A stretch of 64,000 bases of DNA, from assembly GCF_000159035.1 (NCBI RefSeq), contig NZ_DS999574.1, positions 800,160-864,159 of the forward strand. Reading direction: 5' to 3'. Shown one piece after another: positions 36,679 to 44,908 of this stretch. The translations under genes and the position numbers were made by a program. The number at the start of each line of letters is the position of its first letter. Within the stretch, counting starts at the first letter, position 1. Origin of the DNA: Actinomyces urogenitalis DSM 15434 (lineage in GTDB: Bacteria; Actinomycetota; Actinomycetes; Actinomycetales; Actinomycetaceae). Under the pieces are notes generated by a model, which saw nothing but the letters and a program-made list of their open reading frames with translations, was not told the origin of the DNA and searched no databases.

Positions 36679-37986
36679 ATGAACAAGCTCGTCATCTCAC
36701 GTCGTCAGGCCTGCGCCGGTTTCCTTGCTGCGGGCGTGGCCGCCACCCTCGCGGCCTGCGGCGGCTCGAAGCCGGGCGGTGCTGCTGGAAGCGGCGCGAC
36801 GGCGTGGGTGCTCACCGGTGGCCCCGAGCAGACCTTCCGTGACTCCTTCGACCGCTGGAACAAGGCCCATTCTGACGCCCAGTTCTCCACCGAGTGGTTC
36901 GCCAACGACGCCTACAAGGAGAAGATCCGCACCGCCGTCGGCGCCGGCAACGCCCCGACCCTGCTGTACAACTGGGCGGGCGGCACGTTGGCTGACTACG
37001 TCGCCAACGACCAGGTCGTCGACATCACCAGCTCGACGGCGGACGCCCAGTCCCGCATCATTCCGGCCCTGCTGGAGGTCGGCAAGGTCGACGGCAAGGT
37101 CTACGCCCTGCCCAACAACAACACCCAGCCCGTCCTCTTCTACTACTCCAAGCCTGCCTTCGAGGAGGTCGGCGTCGAGGTGCCCACCACCTGGGACGAG
37201 CTCATGGCGCTCATCCCCAAGTTCAAGGACGCCGGTTACATCCCGATCGCTGAGGCGGGTTCCTCCCAGTGGCCTTACCTCATGTGGATCCAGTACCTCA
37301 CTGATCGCATCGGCGGCCCGGAGGCCTTCAACAAGGTCGTCGCCGGTGAGTCTGGTGCCTGGTCCGACCCGGCCTTCACCGAGGCGCTGACCAAGATCCA
37401 GGAGATGGTCAAGGCTGGTGGCCTGGGCGACGCCTACGGCTCGGTGGACGCCGACTCCGGCGCAGACATCGCCCTCATCCACACGGGCAAGGCAGCCATG
37501 CTGCTGCAGGGCTCGTGGGTCTACGCCAACTTCCTCACCGACGCCCCCGACTTCATGGCGGACGGCAAGCTCGGCTACGCCACCTTCCCGGCTGTTGACG
37601 GTGGCAAGGGTGACGCCTCGAACATCACCGGTAACCCCGCCAACTACTGGTCCGTGTCCACCTCGGGCGACGAGACCGTGCAGAAGACCGCGACCGACTA
37701 CCTCAACGAGGAGCTCTACTCCGAGGCCTACGTCAAGGCGCTGGTCGACGGTGGCACGATCCCGGCAGCCCTGGACGCTGAGGCAGTTATCGAGGCCTCG
37801 GACAACGCCGAGTACCTGTCCTTCGGCTACGAGCTGGTCAAGAACGCCGGCAACTTCCAGATGTCCTGGGACCAGGCGCTGCCCTCGGCTCAGGCTCAGG
37901 AGCTGCTGACCAACCTCTCGCAGATCTTCCTGCTGCAGATCACGCCGGAGGAGTTCGTGAAGAACATGAATGCGACCCTGGCATGA
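36679..37986 (+). CDS. ABC sugar-binding lipoprotein
   Basis: A 435-residue paralogue of the orphan at 33892. The signal peptide has SRRQACAG and lipobox LAAC. A binding-protein fold follows (FYYSKPAFEEVGVEVPTTWDE). ATG 36679 follows GAGAGGAAGC, and the frame's upstream extension is the control region. Its TGA overlaps the ATG of the first permease, so it is the dedicated receptor of this transporter. The downstream GH120 beta-xylosidase points to xylo-oligosaccharides. Confidence 0.92.
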   Translation: MNKLVISRRQACAGFLAAGVAATLAACGGSKPGGAAGSGATAWVLTGGPEQTFRDSFDRWNKAHSDAQFSTEWFANDAYKEKIRTAVGAGNAPTLLYNWAGGTLADYVANDQVVDITSSTADAQSRIIPALLEVGKVDGKVYALPNNNTQPVLFYYSKPAFEEVGVEVPTTWDELMALIPKFKDAGYIPIAEAGSSQWPYLMWIQYLTDRIGGPEAFNKVVAGESGAWSDPAFTEALTKIQEMVKAGGLGDAYGSVDADSGADIALIHTGKAAMLLQGSWVYANFLTDAPDFMADGKLGYATFPAVDGGKGDASNITGNPANYWSVSTSGDETVQKTATDYLNEELYSEAYVKALVDGGTIPAALDAEAVIEASDNAEYLSFGYELVKNAGNFQMSWDQALPSAQAQELLTNLSQIFLLQITPEEFVKNMNATLA

Positions 37987-38891
37987 GCGAGTCCACCGCC
38001 CCTAAGAAGGGCAAGAAGCTGCGGACTGGGCCCAGCCCCTGGATCGCGGCGCCTGCTCTGGCCTTCTTCGGATTCTTCGCCCTTATCCCGCTGGTTGGTG
38101 TCTTCGTCCTGTCCTTCATGAGCTGGGACGGGCTGGGGAGCATCACCTTCGCCGGTGTGGACAACTGGAAGGCGATGCTGGGCAACGGAGTCACCCAGCA
38201 CGCGATCCTCCTGACGCTGGGCATGACCATCCTGTGCTGGGTGATCCAGACGCCGATCAGCCTCCTGCTGGGTGTCTTTATGGCCGGCCAGCAGAAGTAC
38301 CGTGCCGTGCTCTCGGTGCTCTACTTCCTGCCGCTGCTCTTCTCGGCAACGGCCGTGGGTATCGCCTTCAACGCCCTGCTCGACCCGAACTTCGGGATGT
38401 CGCGAGCCTTTGGCCTGGACTTCCTCTCGCAGGACTTCCTGGGCAACCCCACGCTCGCCTTCTACACGATCATGTTCGTGATCGCCTGGTGCTTCGTCCC
38501 CTTCCACTCGCTGCTCTACCAGGGTGCCGCTCGGCAGATTCCCAAGAGCGTGATGGAAGCGGCGATGATCGACGGCGCAGGACGCTGGCAGACCTTCTGG
38601 CACATCACGCTGCCCCAGCTGCGCAACACGATCGTCACCTCCTCGACCCTCATGATCGTGGGATCGCTGACCTACTTCGACCTCATCTTCGTGATGACGG
38701 CTGGTGGCCCCGGAAACGCCACCAGGGTGCTTCCGCTGGACATGTACCTCACTGGTTTCCGTTCCTACAACATGGGTGGTGCCGCCGTGATCGGTGTGCT
38801 TCTCGTGGTCGTGGGGCTGACGATCTCTTACCTGCTCAACAAGCTGTCGGGTAGCTCAAAGATGGAGTCGACGATGGAAGGGGCTGTCTGA
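37983..38891 (+). CDS. ABC sugar permease, MalF/UgpA type
   Basis: A 302-residue permease with the first helix at residues 20-42 and the EAA loop SVMEAAMIDGAGRWQTFW. The start ATG overlaps the binding-protein stop by four bases and its own stop overlaps the next ATG by one, so the trio is tightly coupled. Confidence 0.92.
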   Translation: MSESTAPKKGKKLRTGPSPWIAAPALAFFGFFALIPLVGVFVLSFMSWDGLGSITFAGVDNWKAMLGNGVTQHAILLTLGMTILCWVIQTPISLLLGVFMAGQQKYRAVLSVLYFLPLLFSATAVGIAFNALLDPNFGMSRAFGLDFLSQDFLGNPTLAFYTIMFVIAWCFVPFHSLLYQGAARQIPKSVMEAAMIDGAGRWQTFWHITLPQLRNTIVTSSTLMIVGSLTYFDLIFVMTAGGPGNATRVLPLDMYLTGFRSYNMGGAAVIGVLLVVVGLTISYLLNKLSGSSKMESTMEGAV

Positions 38892-39724
38892 TGTTCAAGC
38901 GTCAAGGAGGGCAGCGCCCCAACATCGTGGGCGGGCTGTTCGGCTGGCTGTGGCTGGCGGTCGCCATCGTCCCCATCTACTACATCGTCGTCACCTCGCT
39001 GCGCTCGCAGGCCGACTACTACGTCGAGAACCCACTGTCGCTGCCGAGCAACCCGACGCTGCGCGCCTACGTCTCGGTGTTCCAGAACGACTTCGCCACC
39101 TACTTCATCAACTCCGTGCTGGTGACGCTGGCAACGGTGGCGATCGTCCTGATCATCTCCTTCATGGCCTCCTACGTCATTGTCCGAAGCCGCACCCGCT
39201 TCTCTGACAGGATCTTCTCGCTGTTCCTGCTTGGGATCGCTATCCCGATCCAGGCCACGATCGTCCCGGTCTACTACCTCATCGTGCAGCTCGGGCTGTA
39301 TGACACCCTGTGGGCCCTCATCCTGCCCTCGATCGCCTTCGCGATCCCGATCTCGGTGCTCATCCTGACGAACTTCCTACGTGACGTTCCCAAGGAGCTG
39401 TTCGAGTCGATGCGGGTCGACGGCGCCACTGACTGGCAGATGCTCTGGCGCCTGGCGGCGCCCCTGTCGAAGCCGGCTCTGGTGACCGTTGGTATCTACG
39501 ACGCCCTCAACGTGTGGAACGGTTTCCTGTTCCCACTCATCTTGACCCAGAGCGCGGACAAGCGCGTGCTGCCGCTGTCCCTGTGGAACTTCCAGGGCTC
39601 CTTCAGCTCGGACACGCCCGCGATCCTGGCTGCCGTTGTCCTGTCCGCACTGCCGCTCATCATCGCCTACGCCGTCGGGCGCCGGCAGATGGTGGCCGGT
39701 CTGACGGCCGGCGTCGGCAAGTAG
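38891..39724 (+). CDS. ABC sugar permease, MalG/UgpE type
   Basis: A 277-residue partner permease. The EAA-type loop is ELFESMRVDGATDWQML, with Ser-Met replacing the usual Ala-Ala. The C-terminal GLTAGVGK is family-like. The GH120 gene starts 135 bp later, probably in the same transcript. Confidence 0.9.
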   Translation: MFKRQGGQRPNIVGGLFGWLWLAVAIVPIYYIVVTSLRSQADYYVENPLSLPSNPTLRAYVSVFQNDFATYFINSVLVTLATVAIVLIISFMASYVIVRSRTRFSDRIFSLFLLGIAIPIQATIVPVYYLIVQLGLYDTLWALILPSIAFAIPISVLILTNFLRDVPKELFESMRVDGATDWQMLWRLAAPLSKPALVTVGIYDALNVWNGFLFPLILTQSADKRVLPLSLWNFQGSFSSDTPAILAAVVLSALPLIIAYAVGRRQMVAGLTAGVGK

Positions 39725-39859
39725 ATGCTGCCGCAGTGGGGCGGGGCTGTGCTCCGCAGCGTGGCCCCGCCCCCAACCTTAACGACCCGGTGCGCCCCGC
39801 GTGGCGGCCGGTCACCGAACCCCACGTCCGTCTTCGCATTCATCACGAAAGAGACAACG

Positions 39860-41836
39860 ATGTCCCCTGTTCTCCATGTCTCGCCTTCTGGCTCCGACGC
39901 CGCTGACGGCTCGGCCGAGGCTCCGTTCCGCACGATCAACCGGGCCGTGGCTGCGGCCTACCCGGGTGACACCGTCCAGATTCACGAGGGTGTCTACCGC
40001 GAGTGGGTCAAGCCCACGCGCACCGGCCGCAGTGACGACCGCCGGATCACCTTCGAGGCCGCTCCTGGCGAGCACGCCGTCATCAAGGGCTCCGAGCAGG
40101 TGACTGACTGGGTGCAGGAGGGCGGCTCGGACTCCACGGTGTGGAAGGCCGAGGTTCCCAACACCCTGTTCGGCGAGTTCAACCCCTTCGCGATCGAGGT
40201 CGAGGGCGACTGGACCGTCTACGCCTCGCGAACCGCTCCGCGCAAGCACCTGGGCGAGGTCTACCTCAACGGCAAGAGCTTCTACGAGGTCACCAGCCGT
40301 GAGGAGGTGGATACCGCCGAACGCCGCACCGAGGACTACGACCGCTGGACCGGCGTGGCCGAGCCGGTGCGCGAGCCTGACCAGACTCCCTACGTCTGGT
40401 TCGCTGAGGTGGCAGATGAGACGACGACGATCTGGGCGAACTTCCGGGGCGCGGACCCGCGCAAGGAGCTCGTGGAGATCAACGTGCGCCGCAGCGTCTT
40501 CTACCCCACGGTCCACCACGTCAACTACATCACCGTGCGTGGCCTGGAGCTGGCCCAGGCGGCCACCCCGTGGGCTCCTCCGACGGCGGACCAGCCGGGT
40601 CTGATCGGCCCGAACTGGGCCAAGGGCTGGGTCATTGAGGACTGCGACATCCACGACGCCAAGTGCTCGGCGGTCTCGCTGGGCAAGGAGAACTCCTCCG
40701 GGCACAACTGGGCCACGGAGCGTCTGGACAAGCCCGGCTACCAGTACCAGCTCGAGGCCGTCTACTCCGCCTTCCACATCGGGTGGTCGAAGGACCTCAT
40801 CGGCTCGCACGTGGTGCGTCGCAACCACATTCACGACTGTGGCCAGAACGCCGTGGTGGGGCACCTGGGGTGCGTGTTCTCCACGATCGAGGACAACCAC
40901 ATCCACCACATCGCGACCAAGCACGAGTTCTACGGCTACGAGATCGCGGGTATCAAGCTGCACGCGGCCCTGGACACGGTGATCCGGCACAACCTCATTG
41001 AGGAGTGCACGCTGGGTATCTGGCTGGACTGGGAGGCGCAGGGCACGCGCGTGACCCGCAACGTCTTCAAGGACAACGCCCGCGACCTGTTCATCGAGGT
41101 CAGCCACGGCCCCTACGTGGTGGACCACAACGTCTTCTCCTCGGACGTGTCCCTGGAGGGACACTCCCAGGGTGGCGCCTACGTTAACAACCTCGTGCTC
41201 GGTGTGGTTGCCAACCAGCCGATCATCGAGCGCCCGACGCCCTACCACCTGCCGCACTCCACCCAGCCGGCCGGTTACGCCGCCATCCGTGGTGGGGATG
41301 ACCGCTACATCGGCAACCTGTTCCTCGCCACGGTGGGGGAGGAGTCCTTCGTCAACCCGCCCTCGCACCGCAAGATCTCTAACGGCACCGCGCTGTTCGA
41401 CGGCCACCCGGCCGGAGTCGAGGCCTACCTGGAGCTCGTCAACGACCCCTCCAAGGGTGACCACGAGCGTTTCGAGGGAGCGCCCCTGCCGGTCTTCATC
41501 CGGGACAACGCCTACGGCAACGACGCTCCTGCCTACGAGTCCGAGGAGCGCCCGGTTCACATCGGTCAGGCCAGCGCTCACCTGGAGACCGAGGGCGAGG
41601 CGGTCTACCTCGTTGCCGAGCTGCCTGAGGCCATCGCCTCCACCTCGGTCAAGACTGTTACGGGCAGTGAGCTGGGGCGGGCCTGGTACCCGGACCAGAC
41701 CTTTGAGAACCCGGATGGTAGCGCGTTGTTTGCGGACGTGGACCTGGTGGGTGAGGTCAAGGACCACGAGTCCTCCTACCCGGCTGGTCCGCTCGTCTCG
41801 CTGAAGGCCGGTGCGAGCCGCGTGCGGGTGTGGTGA
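39860..41836 (+). CDS. GH120 beta-xylosidase
   Basis: Right-handed parallel beta-helix glycosidase of 658 residues that releases xylose from xylo-oligosaccharides. It closely follows the Thermoanaerobacterium XylC pattern: VHEGVYREWVKP-like start, ATPWAPPTADQPGLIGPNW and IHDAKCSA. The catalytic Asp390 is in WLDWEAQGTRV and Glu413 in IEVSHGPY, 23 residues apart as in XylC. ATG 39860 gives MSPVLHVSPSGSDAADGS; an in-frame extension to 39725 lacks support. No signal peptide, so intracellular. Its place after the importer suggests hydrolysis of imported xylo-oligosaccharides. Confidence 0.93.
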   Translation: MSPVLHVSPSGSDAADGSAEAPFRTINRAVAAAYPGDTVQIHEGVYREWVKPTRTGRSDDRRITFEAAPGEHAVIKGSEQVTDWVQEGGSDSTVWKAEVPNTLFGEFNPFAIEVEGDWTVYASRTAPRKHLGEVYLNGKSFYEVTSREEVDTAERRTEDYDRWTGVAEPVREPDQTPYVWFAEVADETTTIWANFRGADPRKELVEINVRRSVFYPTVHHVNYITVRGLELAQAATPWAPPTADQPGLIGPNWAKGWVIEDCDIHDAKCSAVSLGKENSSGHNWATERLDKPGYQYQLEAVYSAFHIGWSKDLIGSHVVRRNHIHDCGQNAVVGHLGCVFSTIEDNHIHHIATKHEFYGYEIAGIKLHAALDTVIRHNLIEECTLGIWLDWEAQGTRVTRNVFKDNARDLFIEVSHGPYVVDHNVFSSDVSLEGHSQGGAYVNNLVLGVVANQPIIERPTPYHLPHSTQPAGYAAIRGGDDRYIGNLFLATVGEESFVNPPSHRKISNGTALFDGHPAGVEAYLELVNDPSKGDHERFEGAPLPVFIRDNAYGNDAPAYESEERPVHIGQASAHLETEGEAVYLVAELPEAIASTSVKTVTGSELGRAWYPDQTFENPDGSALFADVDLVGEVKDHESSYPAGPLVSLKAGASRVRVW

Positions 41837-41863
41837 TCGCACCGACCCCCAACGCCACGTCTG

Positions 41864-41931
41864 CTACCCCTTGAGGTCTTCGCTGCCCCACTAGCGCGCG
41901 CTATGGGGCAGCGAAAGACCTCAAGGGGTAG
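41864..41931. terminator. Very long bidirectional hairpin between GH120 and the acetyl esterase
   Basis: A 27-base arm (41864-41890) pairs with 41904-41931 with one bulged base. The loop is itself a palindrome (TAGCGCGCGCTA, 41892-41903), so about 33 pairs can form. It separates two convergent genes. Confidence 0.8.
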
Positions 41932-41937
41932 CGAGCG

Positions 41938-42966
41938 TCAGGAAGGGGTAGCGGCGAGCAGGTCTGCGAGCCAGGCCGCCTGCTCGCGCCACTGGTAGGC
42001 CTCGCCGCCCTCGTGACCGTTGTACGGGTAGACCCGGATCTCGGCCACGGGACGGGGCGAGGTGACCGTGCCAGGCGCGGCGACGGCGTCGGCGAGCTCG
42101 CCCCACTTGTTGCGGGCGGCAAAGACGGTTGACGGCGGGCAGGTGGTGTCCATGAGGCCGGTGGAGAACAGAGCGGGGGCCTGTGCCCGGCGCGCCAGTG
42201 CGGCACCGTCGAAGTAGGACAGGGTTCGCATGACCTGCTCGGCCTCGTCGCGGTGAGTGTGCAGGAGGCGCACGACCTCCGGGTAGGGGCCGGCGTCGGT
42301 CAGGCCGACCGCTCGCTGCAGGTGACACATGAAGGGGACGTCAGGCATGGCGGCGATGACACGGTGGTTGAGCGCCGCAGCTGCGATCGTCATGCCGCCG
42401 CCCTGGGAGACGCCGGTGACGGTGATCCTGCTGGCGTCGACCTGGGGGAGCGTCGCGGCTGCCTCGACGGCGTGGTGCGCGTCAGTGAACAGGCGGTGCC
42501 ACAGGTAGCCCTCGGGGTCCTGGATGCCTCGGGTGACGAAGCCGGGGACCATGGGGCCGTTGCCATGGGGGTCGGGCGTCTGGCCGCCTGAGCCCCAGTG
42601 GCCTCCCTCGCCGCGCGTGTCCATGACCAGGTGGGCGTAGCCGGCGCTCGCCCAGCGCAGGTGCTCAAAGGAGAAGCCCCGGCCGCCGCCCATGCCGAGG
42701 AACTCGACGACGGCGGGCAAGGGACCCTGGGTATCGGCAGGCGTAATGAGCCAGGCCTTGATCGGATCATTTGCGTAGCCGCCAAAGGTGACGTCGTGGA
42801 TGACGACGGTGCACAGCGCCGAGTCGACCGGCACCGCCGTCACGCTGGCGGGGTCGAACGCGTTGTCTGCCAGGGTGGTGGCCCAGAAGTCGTCAAGGTC
42901 TGTCGGCTCTGAGATGGCGGGGGAGTAGGACTCCAGCTCCTGCAGTGGCAGGTCAAAGAAGGCCAT
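41938..42966 (-). CDS. CE7 acetyl xylan esterase (cephalosporin-C deacetylase family)
   Basis: Removes acetyl groups from acetylated xylo-oligosaccharides. The alpha/beta-hydrolase triad is visible: nucleophile Ser187 in GVSQGGG, Asp in GLMDTTCPPS and His in NGHEGG near the end. The CE7 signature RGEGGHWGSGG is RGxxG-like. ATG 42966 gives MAFFDLPLQEL, a typical family start, and 342 residues; a GTG 66 bp upstream is possible. No signal peptide is seen. Convergent with the GH120 beta-xylosidase, with which it probably cooperates, since acetyl groups block xylosidases. Confidence 0.92.
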   Translation of the reverse strand: MAFFDLPLQELESYSPAISEPTDLDDFWATTLADNAFDPASVTAVPVDSALCTVVIHDVTFGGYANDPIKAWLITPADTQGPLPAVVEFLGMGGGRGFSFEHLRWASAGYAHLVMDTRGEGGHWGSGGQTPDPHGNGPMVPGFVTRGIQDPEGYLWHRLFTDAHHAVEAAATLPQVDASRITVTGVSQGGGMTIAAAALNHRVIAAMPDVPFMCHLQRAVGLTDAGPYPEVVRLLHTHRDEAEQVMRTLSYFDGAALARRAQAPALFSTGLMDTTCPPSTVFAARNKWGELADAVAAPGTVTSPRPVAEIRVYPYNGHEGGEAYQWREQAAWLADLLAATPS

Positions 42967-43117
42967 GGTGGAAGGGTTCCAATCGGGGTGGATCCAGTCC
43001 GGCTTGGCAGGGGTCGCCGAACGGAGCGGCACGGGACGTCAGTGTCGCCGGCAGGAGCCTACGGCCGTCGGGGTAGGGAGGCCTCGAAGGCGCGAAGGAG
43101 AACTTGACCGAGCGAAA

Positions 43118-43129
43118 GTGAACGTTCAC
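43118..43129. promoter_or_regulatory. Putative arabinose-regulator operator, GTGAACGTTCAC, before araA
   Basis: A perfect palindrome in the 302-bp divergent gap between the esterase and araA, about 140 bp before araA. It is identical to the site before araD (3714-3725). The rest of the gap shows no gene I can support. Confidence 0.7.
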
Positions 43130-43268
43130 AATTGGAGTGTCCGGCATCGGTCGGACCCGCCGCAGCGCTTTGCGGAGCCCAGCGATGTGCCCGCCTCGCC
43201 TCTGCGACGCAACGCCTTCCCGGCGCGAGCCGGACCACACCACGATCAGTCACCAGGAGCGAGACGCG

Positions 43269-44786
43269 ATGGCTACAGCACTGCCCAACCCCTTTGACGG
43301 CAAGGAGATCTGGTTCCTGACCGGTTCTCAGGACCTGTACGGCGAGGCGACCCTCGCCCAGGTCGCCGACCAGTCCCAGCAGGTGGCCCGATGGCTCGAC
43401 GAGGCCGAGTCGATTCCGGTCAAGATCGTGTGGAAGCCGGTCCTGAAGGACCGCGACTCCATCCGCACGGCCATGCTGGAGGCCAACGCGGACGAGTCCT
43501 GCATCGGCATCATCGCCTGGATGCACACCTTCTCGCCCGCCAAGATGTGGATCCTCGGTATCGACGCCCTGGCCAAGCCGCTCCTGCAGCTGCACACCCA
43601 GTACTCCGCCGCCATGCCGTGGGACACCATCGACATGGACTACATGAACCTCAACCAGGCCGCCCACGGAGACCGCGAGTTCGGCTACATCCTCTCGCGC
43701 CTGGGTCAGCCGAGGAAGGTCGTCGTCGGCCACGCCACCCAGCCCGCCACCCAGGCCAAGATCGGCACCTGGGTCCGCGCGGCCGCCGGCTGGGACGCCC
43801 TGCACCACACCCGCCTGGTGCGTTTCGGGGACAACATGCGCAACGTCGCCGTCACCGAGGGTGACAAGACCGAGGCGGAGCTGCGCCTGGGCGTCTCGGT
43901 CAACACCTGGGGCGTCAATGATCTGGTCGCCGTCGTCGACGCCGTCAGCGAGGCCGAGGTTGACGAGCTGATCGCCGAGTACCAGGAGGCCTACGAGATC
44001 GTCCCCGAGCTCCTGCCCGGCGGCGAGCGTCACGAGTCCCTGCGCTACGGTGCCTGTATCGAGGCTGGCATGCGTCGCTTCCTCCAGGAGCACGGCGCGG
44101 CCGCCTTCACCACGAACTTCGAGGACCTCGGCGGTCTGCGCCAGCTGCCGGGCCTGGCCGTCCAGCGCCTCATGGCTGCCGGCTACGGCTTCGGAGCGGA
44201 GGGTGACTGGAAGACAGCCATCCTCGTGCGCGCGGCCAAGGTCATGGGTTACGGCCTGCCCGGTGGCGCCTCCCTCATGGAGGACTACTGCTACGAGATG
44301 CGTGAGGGCAAGGAGAAGATCCTGGGCGCTCACATGCTCGAGGTCTGCCCGTCGCTGACCGAGTCCAAGCCCCGCCTTGAGATCCACCCGCTGGGCATCG
44401 GCGACCGTGAGGACCCGGTGCGCCTGGTCTTCGACGCCGACCGCGGTCCGGGCATCGTCGTCGCCATGTCTGACATGCGCGAGCGTTTCCGCCTGACTGC
44501 CAACGTCGTGGAGGTCGTCGGCCCCGACGAGCCGCTGCCCAAGCTTCCCGTGGCGCGCGCTGTGTGGGAGCCGGCTCCTGACTTCCACACCTCCACCGAG
44601 TGCTGGATGATGTCCGGTGCGGCTCACCACACGGTCATGTCCACCGCCACCACGCTGGAGACCTGGCAGGACCTGGCCGAGATCGCGCAGATGGAGCTGG
44701 CCGTCATTGATGAGTCGACGACGACGCGCAGCTTCACCCAGAACCTGCGCCTCAACCAGGTCTACTACCGCCTGAACCAGGCCTGA
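43269..44786 (+). CDS. araA: L-arabinose isomerase
   Basis: Converts L-arabinose to L-ribulose. Family features: [13 protein letters not shown] at the N-terminus, [12 protein letters not shown]-like [21 protein letters not shown], and [20 protein letters not shown] with active-site Glu. ATG 43269 gives 505 residues, the normal length, after a CAGGAGCGAGAC site. It stands alone between an operator and a strong terminator, and araB is not near. Its product needs an L-ribulokinase encoded elsewhere before araD can act. Confidence 0.96.
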   Translation: MATALPNPFDGKEIWFLTGSQDLYGEATLAQVADQSQQVARWLDEAESIPVKIVWKPVLKDRDSIRTAMLEANADESCIGIIAWMHTFSPAKMWILGIDALAKPLLQLHTQYSAAMPWDTIDMDYMNLNQAAHGDREFGYILSRLGQPRKVVVGHATQPATQAKIGTWVRAAAGWDALHHTRLVRFGDNMRNVAVTEGDKTEAELRLGVSVNTWGVNDLVAVVDAVSEAEVDELIAEYQEAYEIVPELLPGGERHESLRYGACIEAGMRRFLQEHGAAAFTTNFEDLGGLRQLPGLAVQRLMAAGYGFGAEGDWKTAILVRAAKVMGYGLPGGASLMEDYCYEMREGKEKILGAHMLEVCPSLTESKPRLEIHPLGIGDREDPVRLVFDADRGPGIVVAMSDMRERFRLTANVVEVVGPDEPLPKLPVARAVWEPAPDFHTSTECWMMSGAAHHTVMSTATTLETWQDLAEIAQMELAVIDESTTTRSFTQNLRLNQVYYRLNQA

Positions 44787-44807
44787 GCCGAGCGCGCTCC
44801 TCCCCGC

Positions 44808-44875
44808 GACCGCAAAAGCCACGACCGACCACCGTACTGACGCAAGTGCGGTGGTCGGTCGTGGCTTTCGCGGTC
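44808..44875. terminator. Very long bidirectional hairpin between araA and the GH2 gene
   Basis: The arm 44808-44834 pairs with 44849-44875 with few interruptions, and four more inner pairs leave the loop GACGCA. The AAAAGCC/GGCTTT part gives short A and T runs on both strands. It serves two convergent genes. Confidence 0.8.
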
Positions 44876-44908
44876 AGTCCATGGCGGCGACTGGGCTAGC
44901 CGACTGCG

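Noticed and set aside
39812-41842. Long minus-strand frame opposite GH120
   Set aside because: Same reasoning: a shadow of a strongly supported GH120 gene with catalytic residues in place. The same holds for long opposite frames at 15609-17297, 48898-50724 and 263-1630 beyond the disA start.
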